Below, piece after piece: positions 1 to 6,306 of a stretch of 64,000 nucleotides of DNA. The DNA comes from JADLHS01 sp044225555. GTDB lineage: Bacteria; Verrucomicrobiota; Verrucomicrobiia; Limisphaerales; JADLHS01. The stretch covers positions 1 to 64,000 of the forward strand of contig JBGAIM010000024.1 in the NCBI GenBank assembly GCA_044225555.1, in the 5' to 3' direction. Under the pieces are notes generated by a model, which saw nothing but the letters and a program-made list of their open reading frames with translations, did not search any database and was not told the origin of the DNA. Both the position numbers and the translations under genes were made by a program. How positions within the stretch are numbered: the first letter of the stretch is position 1; every line of letters starts with the position of its first letter.

Positions 1-858
1 GGTGGTTGGTTGGTCGCCAGCCGCGCGTTGCGCCCGATGCAGACCATTGCCGAGACGGCAGAGCGCGTGACCGCCCGAGGGCTGGACGCGCGCATTCCGG
101 TGCTCAACGAAGATCCCGAGATCGCCCGCGTCATTCAGGTATTGAATCGCATGATGGACCGGCTGGAAGCGAGCTTTCGTCAGGCGACGCGTTTCAGTGC
201 CGATGCTTCGCATGAATTGAAAACACCGCTCGCCATCATGCAGGGCGAATTGGAGAACGCGCTGCAAGCCGCCGCCCCCGGGTCGTCGGAACAGCAACTC
301 TTCACGAACCTACTGGAAGAGGCGCAACGCTTGAAAGCCATCACCCAGAGTCTCCTGCTGCTGGCACAAGCCGATGCCGGTCAACTCAAGCTCGCGCTCG
401 AACCCGTGGATTTGAGCGCCGAGCTCGAAGGCATGATCGAAGACGCCCGCGTTCTTGGTGCCGATCACCGACTGACTTTCGAAACGCACATTCCAGCGGG
501 CGCACGCGTTCCGGCGGACCGCGCGCTGTTGCACACGGCGCTGTTCAACCTCATCACCAATGCCATCAAGTACAACCAGCCGGATGGTTTGATAGAGGTG
601 CGATTGGAATCAGTGCCGGGCAAAACTACTCTCACCATTGGCAACACCGGGCCGGGCATTGCGGAGGGAGATCGCGCCAAGGTGTTTGAACGCTTTTACC
701 GCGTCGGGCCGGCGGACGCCCCGTGCGTTGAAGGCATCGGCCTGGGCCTGAGCCTGGCGCGCGAAATCGTGCGCGCGCACGGCGGGGAATTGTTGCTCCA
801 GGAAAGCCGCCCGGGTTGGACTAGCTTCGTCCTCGATCTTCCCCGCGCTGCGTCTTGA
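1..858 (+). CDS. Sensor histidine kinase, C-terminal part (5' end outside window)
   Basis: The open frame runs in from base 1, so the gene starts upstream. What is visible begins at the end of a membrane segment and a HAMP-like linker (ALRPMQTIAETAERV). A HisKA H-box follows (SHELKTPL, phospho-accepting His codon at 211-213), then the ATPase domain with N-box NLITNAIKYN, G1 NTGPGI and G2 GIGLGLSL. This is the layout of OmpR-partner kinases such as the CusS/QseC type, which autophosphorylate and pass phosphate to a response regulator, probably encoded just upstream. The missing sensor domain means the signal cannot be guessed. It ends 55 bp before a convergent gene, with a dyad between them. 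Confidence 0.93.
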   Translation, partial: GGWLVASRALRPMQTIAETAERVTARGLDARIPVLNEDPEIARVIQVLNRMMDRLEASFRQATRFSADASHELKTPLAIMQGELENALQAAAPGSSEQQLFTNLLEEAQRLKAITQSLLLLAQADAGQLKLALEPVDLSAELEGMIEDARVLGADHRLTFETHIPAGARVPADRALLHTALFNLITNAIKYNQPDGLIEVRLESVPGKTTLTIGNTGPGIAEGDRAKVFERFYRVGPADAPCVEGIGLGLSLAREIVRAHGGELLLQESRPGWTSFVLDLPRAAS

Positions 859-866
859 AAACTAGG

Positions 867-899
867 ACGAGTCCGAAGGCGACTGACCATCGGACTCGT
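867..899. terminator. Inverted repeat between convergent genes
   Basis: A perfect 10-bp inverted repeat (ACGAGTCCGA / TCGGACTCGT, 13-base loop) fills the gap between the kinase stop and the convergent small secreted gene. Its position suggests a two-way transcription stop. No T-run follows on either strand, so intrinsic termination would be weak. Confidence 0.5.
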
Positions 900-913
900 A
901 CTGAGAGTCGGAA

Positions 914-1243
914 CTACTTTTGCGCCGGGGTGTTGGCTGGGCAATTTCCAGTGCCCGCACGTGGGCCGGTACCATCACAAGCGCCACGACGCTGGCCTTT
1001 GCCTTGGCCCTGGCCTTTGCCCTGACCGAGACCCGGGCAGTTGGCGCGCGGGCCGCCATTCGGACACCCCCCGCGGTTTTTCTCCAGACAGGCCGCTTGT
1101 CGAGCGGCGCGTTCTTCGGCGGACTTCGGCGGGCCGCCATAGCCGCAACCATTCCCCGGACCGTTGCCGGCGAACGCCGACATACTCATTCCTCCAAACA
1201 GCAATCCCGCCGCAATCAAGCCACTGATCATCGTGCGTTTCAT
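914..1243 (-). CDS. Small secreted Gly/Lys/Gln-rich protein
   Basis: A 109-residue protein with a clear Sec signal peptide (MKRTMISGLIAAGLLFGGMS, cleavage near AFA-GN). The mature part is Gly/Pro/Cys-rich, starting NGPGNGCGYGGPP, followed by a Lys/Gly/Gln tract (GQGKGQGQGKGQ). The longer frame upstream is antisense to the regulator gene. The ATG at 1243 is chosen because it starts the signal peptide and has a purine-rich GGAAAG ribosome site. A -24/-12-like element lies just upstream at 1283-1297. Composition and size resemble the secreted protein at 5744-6211, on the other side of the regulatory operon. Function unknown; an envelope or periplasmic role is inferred. Confidence 0.72.
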   Translation of the reverse strand: MKRTMISGLIAAGLLFGGMSMSAFAGNGPGNGCGYGGPPKSAEERAARQAACLEKNRGGCPNGGPRANCPGLGQGKGQGQGKGQRRGACDGTGPRAGTGNCPANTPAQK

Positions 1244-1282
1244 AACTTTCCTTTCCTTTGTTTTGTTCTCGTTGCTTTGGGC

Positions 1283-1297
1283 GCAACCACCGCGCCC
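1283..1297 (-). promoter_or_regulatory. Possible sigma54 (-24/-12) promoter for the small secreted gene
   Basis: Read on the minus strand the element is GGGCGC-N5-TTGC, against the sigma54 consensus TGGCAC-N5-TTGC. The GG and GC doublets are correctly spaced. Transcription would start near 1271, leaving a 28-base leader with the ribosome site. The upstream half deviates at two bases, so the match is moderate. The gene next door encodes a sigma54 activator, which raises plausibility. Confidence 0.45.
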
Positions 1298-1429
1298 CGT
1301 TTCAGGAGAGTGGACCATTGGCACATGAACGCTCCTCTCACGTCCGAATGACAAAACTGTAATGGTCTTCGCGTTGACTTCGCGCGGCGCCGGGTGGTTA
1401 CTGGAAGTGGGCAAAAAATCGTGCAGTGT

Positions 1430-2893
1430 ATGAATGACGGAAACGAGACCGCGCTCGCGGGCTTGAGCGTGCTGGTGGTGGACGACGAAACCATGTTGCG
1501 GCGGCGGCTGACCGCACATCTCGAAGCGCTCGGCGCGGACGTCACCGGCGTGGACACGGTGGCTGGCGCGCGCAATCAACTCACCACCCTCGAATTCGAT
1601 TTCGTCCTGCTCGACATCCACCTGCCCGACGGCATCGGCCTGGACTTGTTTCGCACGGGGGCGATTCCACCGACGAGCGGCGTGATCATGATGACCGCGC
1701 AAGGCGGCGTGGAAGGCGCGGTCGAGGCGATGCGGCTGGGGGCGCTTGATTATCTCGTAAAACCGTTCGAGCCCGCGTTGTTGCCGTTGGTGATGCGCCG
1801 CGCAAGGCAGGCGCGGCAATCCTCGCGGGCGGCCGAACATGCCCAGGAGACGCAGGGGGAATCCGCCTTCTTCTTCGGCACTTCGCTTGGCCGGTTGCGC
1901 GAGCAACTGGACAAAATCATCTCGACCGACCGCCGATTGCAGACACGCTTGCCGCCCGTGCTCATCATTGGCGAAACCGGCACGGGCAAATCGAGTCTGG
2001 CGCGCTGGCTGCATCGCCATGGTCCGCGCGCGGCGCAACCGTTGGTCGAAGTGAATTGCTCGGCGTTGCCCGAAACGCTTGCGGAGTCAGAACTGTTCGG
2101 TCACGAGCGCGGCGCCTTCACGGACGCACGCACCGCCCGGCAGGGATTGTTCGAGGCGGCGCACGGCGGCACGCTGTTTCTCGACGAGTTGCCCAGCCTG
2201 TCGTCCGCAGCGCAGGCCAAGGTGCTCACGGCGATTGAGGATCGGAAGATCCGCCGCCTCGGCGGGAATCGCGCCATCGAGGTGGACGTGCGGGTGATCG
2301 CCGCGACGAGTCGCGACTTGCGCGCAGCGGTGGCAGCGGGCGAGTTTCGCGAGGACCTGCTGCACCGGCTTGATTTGTTCCGGCTGAACCTGCCGGCGTT
2401 GCGGGAGCGCGGTGACGACATCCTTCAACTCGCCGAGCAATTGCTCATGCAACTCTGCCGCCAGCATCGCTTGCCGCGCCGGCAGATCACGGAGGGCGGT
2501 CAGCGCCGGCTGCGGTCGTATGCCTGGCCCGGCAATGTGCGCGAACTGTCCCACGAGCTGGAACGCGGCCTGGTCTTCGAGCAATCGGCGGCGCTGGATT
2601 TCGCGCATCTGCCGGGCGTAGTCGGGGCGGCAGACATTTCCGCCAACGCGGGCGATTGGTTGAATCCTGGCTTCAAGTTTCCTGAACAAGGATTCCTGCT
2701 CGACGACGCGACGAATCGTCTCGTTCAACTGGCCCTGCAGCAAGCCCGTGGAAATGTTTCGCAGGCCGCGCGCTTCCTCGGTGTCACGCGCGACTTCATG
2801 CGCTATCGGCTACATGGGGATCGGAAGGACAAGGAGCAAGCTCAATCCGCCCAAGACTCCGCGCGGGAATCCTTTGGAGGAGGTGCGGCATGA
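1430..2893 (+). CDS. Sigma54-dependent response regulator (NtrC family)
   Basis: About 487 residues with the full NtrC layout. Receiver domain: acidic pair D18/D19, phospho-acceptor D62 in LLDIHLPDG, T89, K111. AAA+ domain: Walker A GETGTGKS at 181-188, sigma54 loop GAFTDA at 228-233 (canonical GAFTGA), Walker B GGTLFLDE at 246-253. A C-terminal Fis-type helix-turn-helix follows (GNVSQAARFLGVTRDFMRYRL). It should activate sigma54 promoters when phosphorylated, most simply by the kinase at 4100. Start: the ATG at 1430 fits the receiver start; an in-frame GTG at 1394 is possible and neither has a strong ribosome site. The stop overlaps the next start (ATGA). Confidence 0.93.
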   Translation: MNDGNETALAGLSVLVVDDETMLRRRLTAHLEALGADVTGVDTVAGARNQLTTLEFDFVLLDIHLPDGIGLDLFRTGAIPPTSGVIMMTAQGGVEGAVEAMRLGALDYLVKPFEPALLPLVMRRARQARQSSRAAEHAQETQGESAFFFGTSLGRLREQLDKIISTDRRLQTRLPPVLIIGETGTGKSSLARWLHRHGPRAAQPLVEVNCSALPETLAESELFGHERGAFTDARTARQGLFEAAHGGTLFLDELPSLSSAAQAKVLTAIEDRKIRRLGGNRAIEVDVRVIAATSRDLRAAVAAGEFREDLLHRLDLFRLNLPALRERGDDILQLAEQLLMQLCRQHRLPRRQITEGGQRRLRSYAWPGNVRELSHELERGLVFEQSAALDFAHLPGVVGAADISANAGDWLNPGFKFPEQGFLLDDATNRLVQLALQQARGNVSQAARFLGVTRDFMRYRLHGDRKDKEQAQSAQDSARESFGGGAA

Positions 2894-4083
2894 TCAGCTG
2901 GCTCCGGAACAGCGGTGGTGGAGCCACCGCAGTCCAAACGCTTCGGGATTGTTGCGCGGTTTACGAATGGCGCGAGACGTCTGGACTGCGGCGTGTTTAT
3001 CGCCGCTTTCTCTCGGCGCTGTCCGGCTTGCTGGCAGTTTTCAGCACTGCTGCTGCCGCCACCAATTCAACCGCCGTCTGGGACAACTCGGCGCGCGTGA
3101 CCACGGGCTTCGGCTATCGCGACAATGTCATGCGCACGAGTATTGCGCCGGAGAGCAGCGGGTTTTTCAACATTGCCGGTGACGCATCCTTCATCCGGTT
3201 CGCCGAGAGCGGCGCTTATCTCACGTTCTTCGTGCTCGGGGATTACACGAAGTATTTCGACGCGCCGTCCGTCGGCTATGAGGAGTTCTTCTCGGGCACG
3301 GCGCAGGCAGTCACGCCGCTCGGTGATCGCGATGAGCTCGGCGGGCAATTCAGCTATCTCTACCAGCATCAGGTGCTTGACGTTTCGGAAACGGAAGCCG
3401 TCCTCACACGCATGTTGGTGGACGGCCACACCTATACGTTACGACCGCATTGGAAACATCGGTTCTCGACCAATTGGGCCGTGCAACTCGAAGTCGAAGG
3501 GCTGCGCCAGCTTTACGGCGCGGAGCTCTCCGACTACTGGCAGACGGCAACGCGGTTGAGCCTGATTAACAATTACGGTCACCGCTCCGAACTCTCGATC
3601 GGTTATCAGCCGAAACACATCTGGTATGACGACCGCGAGCAATTCGACACTGCGGGCGTGGCGATTCCCGGCACGAGTCTTTACTACTGGCAGCACGAAG
3701 TGGGCGCGCAATGGCGGCATCATTGGGACGAGGCGCGGCGCTGGCGTTCGACGACCAAGTGCAGCTACCTGCTCAGCCGGGACAACGGCTCGGGTTACTT
3801 CGATTACCATCGCATGTTGTTTGGCGAGCAACTGCGCTGGGCGAGTTCGCACTGGGAAATCAAAGCCGGGGCGCGCTTCGGCTGGTACTACTACCCGGAG
3901 CAAATGGTTGGCGGCGAGAATCTGGAACGCACTTACGTTACAGTTGATTTCCGCGTCGAGCGGCGCTTGGGCAAACGCTGGCTGATTTACGTCGTGGCCG
4001 AGCGTGAGTGGAGTTTCAGCAACGATCCGCTCGAAGAATACAACGACTGGATGGCGGGCGGCGGCGCGGGCGTGGAGTTTTAG
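2890..4083 (+). CDS. Predicted outer-membrane beta-barrel protein
   Basis: A 397-residue protein translationally coupled (ATGA) to the regulator and followed 16 bp later by the kinase. The N-terminus has a hydrophobic export stretch (FLSALSGLLAVFSTAAAA). The rest is rich in alternating aromatic/polar strands typical of outer-membrane barrels (for example LTFFVLGDYTKYF, IKAGARFGWYYYPEQ), ending in a Phe (GVEF), a common barrel C-terminal signature. No family name can be given from sequence alone. Its place between regulator and kinase suggests it is part of the signalling unit or its target. The first 25 codons overlap a dispersed palindromic repeat, so the true start could be later. Confidence 0.7.
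   Translation: MISWLRNSGGGATAVQTLRDCCAVYEWRETSGLRRVYRRFLSALSGLLAVFSTAAAATNSTAVWDNSARVTTGFGYRDNVMRTSIAPESSGFFNIAGDASFIRFAESGAYLTFFVLGDYTKYFDAPSVGYEEFFSGTAQAVTPLGDRDELGGQFSYLYQHQVLDVSETEAVLTRMLVDGHTYTLRPHWKHRFSTNWAVQLEVEGLRQLYGAELSDYWQTATRLSLINNYGHRSELSIGYQPKHIWYDDREQFDTAGVAIPGTSLYYWQHEVGAQWRHHWDEARRWRSTTKCSYLLSRDNGSGYFDYHRMLFGEQLRWASSHWEIKAGARFGWYYYPEQMVGGENLERTYVTVDFRVERRLGKRWLIYVVAEREWSFSNDPLEEYNDWMAGGGAGVEF
2912..2943. repeat. Dispersed palindromic repeat, family B, copy 1
   Basis: An inverted repeat GCGGTGG-N5-CCACCGC followed by AGTCCAAACGCTT. The same layout (GC-rich palindrome, then CCGCAGTCCAA-ACGCT) recurs at 6430-6460. Both copies lie in the 5' coding part of genes for exported proteins. 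Confidence 0.5.
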
Positions 4084-4099
4084 AGCAAGGACGAAGCAA

Positions 4100-5524
4100 A
4101 TGACTGGCACGGCCAATTTGGACCAGTTCATCCCGCAAACGCGACGGGCGTTTGCGCTGGGTGTGACCCTTGCGTTGGCGGTGCTGGCGGGCACTGTGTT
4201 CGCTGGCGTGATGTTCGTGCGGGGCCTGGTGCGCGAGCAAATCGCCCAACGCGACGCCGAGGCGTTGCACGCCACGACGTTGATGGAGCAACTCGATGCC
4301 GCCGCACTCAACGGCAACGAGGTGCGCGACGACGCGCAGATCGGGTTCGATGCCGCCGTGCTTGCGTCGCGGCTCAAGGGCGTCATGGGCATCCGGTTCT
4401 TCGATCCGAGCGGCAAGTTCAAGGACTCGTTCCCGGCGACGATTCAACCGAAGCCTTTGGGGCGCGAACCGGCGCGGGCGGCGGCCGCTTTGAAACCGCA
4501 CACCTGTTTTCGTCCGGAAACGCCGTTGAGCGCCGTGTTCATCTACCTGCCGCAGTTTGCCACCGGCAACGTCACCCGCGTGCCGACGTTGGAAGTCACG
4601 GTGCCGCTGCATCGCCGCAACACCGACAAACTGGCAGGCGCGGCACAGTTCATCGTTGAGGGCCAAAGCATCGCCGCCGAATACGCAAGACTCGACCGGC
4701 GGCTGATCGAGATTGGCATCGGCACGTTTGCCGTGGCTGGTTCGGTGCTCGTGGTGATGCTATGGCCGGCGTTTCGGCGCATGGAAAATCTAAACCGGGA
4801 TTTGGCGGTGCGCGGCGAACGATTGCAGCGCGCGAATGAGGAACTCGCTCTCGCCGCGCGGGCCTCGGCGGTAGGCGCGATTTCCGCCCACTTGATGCAT
4901 GGCCTCAAGAATCCCCTCGCGAGCCTGTCGCAGTTTGTTTCCCGTCGAGGCCATGGTGACACCGCGTCTGCCAATGAAGGTTGGCAGGACGCACTTACCG
5001 CGTCGCGCCGGATGCAATCCCTCGTCGAGCAAACGCTGGAGGTGCTCGGTGATGCGCGCGGCGAGGCGACATACAAGTTGTCGGTGAAGGAACTCGTGAC
5101 CGACGTGCAGAAGCGCGTGGCCGCCTTTGCCGCGCGTCGCAACGTGACCGTGACGGCGGAAGCGGCGGGGAACTGCACGCTGTCCAGCCGCACGGCCAAT
5201 CTCGCCAGCCTCGTTTTGGTGAACCTGGTGGAGAACGCCATCGAAGCCACGCCCGCCGGTCGCGTCGTGTCGTTGACGGTTGCTCGCGAGGCCGAGCATC
5301 TGTGCTTTCACGTGCGTGATGAGGGGGCGGGCTTTCCAGAGCATCTGCGCCAACACATTTTCCTGCCGTGCAAATCCACCCGCGAAGGTGGCAGCGGCAT
5401 TGGCCTGGCCATTTGCAAACAAATCGCTGATCACCTCGGCGCAAAGATTGAGCTGGCGGAGTCTTCGCCGCGCGGCTGCGTGTTCCGTCTGGAACTGCCG
5501 GTGTTGGCGTGTGAAGACAAGTAG
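4100..5524 (+). CDS. Membrane-bound sensor histidine kinase, partner of the sigma54 regulator
   Basis: 474 residues: membrane segment near residues 16-40, a periplasmic sensor of about 170 residues, a second membrane segment (IGIGTFAVAGSVLVVMLWP), a coiled linker, then the kinase core. The phospho-accepting region is HLMHGLKNPLASL, an NtrB-like H-box (H-x-L-K-N-P), which fits pairing with an NtrC-type regulator. The ATPase has NLVENAIEAT, DEGAGFP and GGSGIGLAICKQ. Start: ATG at 4100 with AAGGA eight bases upstream; longer in-frame GTG starts run back into the barrel gene. Third gene of the operon. The ligand is unknown. Confidence 0.93.
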   Translation: MTGTANLDQFIPQTRRAFALGVTLALAVLAGTVFAGVMFVRGLVREQIAQRDAEALHATTLMEQLDAAALNGNEVRDDAQIGFDAAVLASRLKGVMGIRFFDPSGKFKDSFPATIQPKPLGREPARAAAALKPHTCFRPETPLSAVFIYLPQFATGNVTRVPTLEVTVPLHRRNTDKLAGAAQFIVEGQSIAAEYARLDRRLIEIGIGTFAVAGSVLVVMLWPAFRRMENLNRDLAVRGERLQRANEELALAARASAVGAISAHLMHGLKNPLASLSQFVSRRGHGDTASANEGWQDALTASRRMQSLVEQTLEVLGDARGEATYKLSVKELVTDVQKRVAAFAARRNVTVTAEAAGNCTLSSRTANLASLVLVNLVENAIEATPAGRVVSLTVAREAEHLCFHVRDEGAGFPEHLRQHIFLPCKSTREGGSGIGLAICKQIADHLGAKIELAESSPRGCVFRLELPVLACEDK

Positions 5525-5556
5525 CGTAACTCCTTGCCTGCCGCTACTCTGATCAT

Positions 5557-5574
5557 TGGGCGCTTTCACCCATT
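5557..5574 (+). promoter_or_regulatory. Putative activator-binding dyad, copy 1
   Basis: TGGGCGCTTTCACCCATT, an imperfect palindrome TGGGYG-N4-CRCCCA. An identical 18-mer recurs 34 bp downstream. It lies about 148 bp upstream of the predicted start point of the sigma54 promoter at 5679, the usual range for an enhancer bound by an NtrC-type activator. Confidence 0.55.
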
Positions 5575-5590
5575 CATCCAGACCTCGCGC

Positions 5591-5608
5591 TGGGCGCTTT
5601 CACCCATT
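5591..5608 (+). promoter_or_regulatory. Putative activator-binding dyad, copy 2
   Basis: Exact second copy of the 18-bp dyad, about 114 bp upstream of the predicted start point. The 34-bp period is close to three helical turns, so the two sites would lie on roughly one face of the DNA. Confidence 0.55.
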
Positions 5609-5678
5609 GCCCGGGTTGAAGGAAATTGCTGTTCGCGGAATCGCTCGCAAATGCAGGGCATTCTCAATCCCGACCCCT

Positions 5679-5694
5679 TGGCACAGCGCGTGCA
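5679..5694 (+). promoter_or_regulatory. Sigma54 promoter (-24/-12)
   Basis: TGGCAC-AGCGC-GTGCA against the consensus TGGCAC-N5-TTGCA: one mismatch, with both invariant doublets (GG and GC) in register. Predicted start near 5705, 39 bp before the ATG at 5744. With the two upstream dyads and an NtrC-type regulator in the preceding operon this is a well-formed sigma54 control region. Confidence 0.75.
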
Positions 5695-5743
5695 AAAGCC
5701 AGTCTCAGCATAGAACCGTCGAGAACCAAGAAAGTAGAGAGTT

Positions 5744-6211
5744 ATGAAAATCAAGATGCTGATGGTGACCCTGACCACCCTGGCTTGCGCGGCAGGCGTG
5801 GCGATGGCGCAAAGCACGAACGGTCCGGGAACGGGCCCGGGGGTGGGCGACCAAATCCAGAAGCGCGACCAGGACCGTCTGCAAACGTGCAGTCCGACGC
5901 TCGAACGGGATCGGACGCGTTTGCAGCAGTGCCTGCCCACCGAGGTCAAGGATGCCGTCAAGGACATGACCCAGGCGCGCGAGAAGTACCAGCAACAACT
6001 CCGCGACAAGCAGAAGGAAATCGCGGCCTGCACGACGCAGGAGCGGGACCAGTTGCGGGATCAACTCCGCGACCAGATCAAGGATCAGGCGCGCGACCGC
6101 GACCAGTTGCGTGAGCGGTTGCAGGAGTTGCGCCAGACCCTGCCGAGTCATCAAGACTTGATGGAGCAGGCCCGCGAGCAGGCGCGCAATCAGGTGCGGC
6201 GCGGTGAGTGA
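5744..6211 (+). CDS. Secreted coiled-coil protein rich in Asp/Gln/Leu/Arg
   Basis: 155 residues. A signal peptide (MKIKMLMVTLTTLACAAGVAMA-QS) is followed by a short Gly/Pro segment (NGPGTGPGVG, like the protein at 914-1243) and then a highly charged, almost fully helical region with repeated RDQLRDQL units, strongly predicted as coiled coil. Two cysteines in the middle (QTCSP, QQCLP) and a third (AACTT) could form disulfides. It is preceded by a near-consensus sigma54 promoter and followed by a strong terminator, so it is a single-gene unit. No family recognised; a periplasmic stress or structural role is a guess. Confidence 0.8.
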   Translation: MKIKMLMVTLTTLACAAGVAMAQSTNGPGTGPGVGDQIQKRDQDRLQTCSPTLERDRTRLQQCLPTEVKDAVKDMTQAREKYQQQLRDKQKEIAACTTQERDQLRDQLRDQIKDQARDRDQLRERLQELRQTLPSHQDLMEQAREQARNQVRRGE

Positions 6212-6230
6212 TCGGATGGTTCTGAGTCAT

Positions 6231-6276
6231 AGCCTCCAGGCAAGGGAATAGGGTTGTCTGGAGGCTTTCTGTTTTC
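6231..6276 (+). terminator. Rho-independent terminator
   Basis: Stem AGCCTCCAGGCAA paired with TTGTCTGGAGGCT (13 bp with one G-T pair), loop GGGAATAGGG, then TTCTGTTTT. It ends the transcript of the secreted coiled-coil gene. Confidence 0.85.
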
Positions 6277-6306
6277 AGTGGAGAAAAAGTGAGCGTCGAG
6301 GCAAAC

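Noticed and set aside
1319..1333. TTGGCAC on the plus strand as a sigma54 promoter for the regulator operon
   Set aside because: The GC doublet is one base out of register (TGGCAC-N5-CGCT), and sigma54 spacing is strict.
914..2038. 374-codon version of the small secreted protein
   Set aside because: The first 265 codons are antisense to the regulator gene; signal peptide and ribosome site place the start at 1243.
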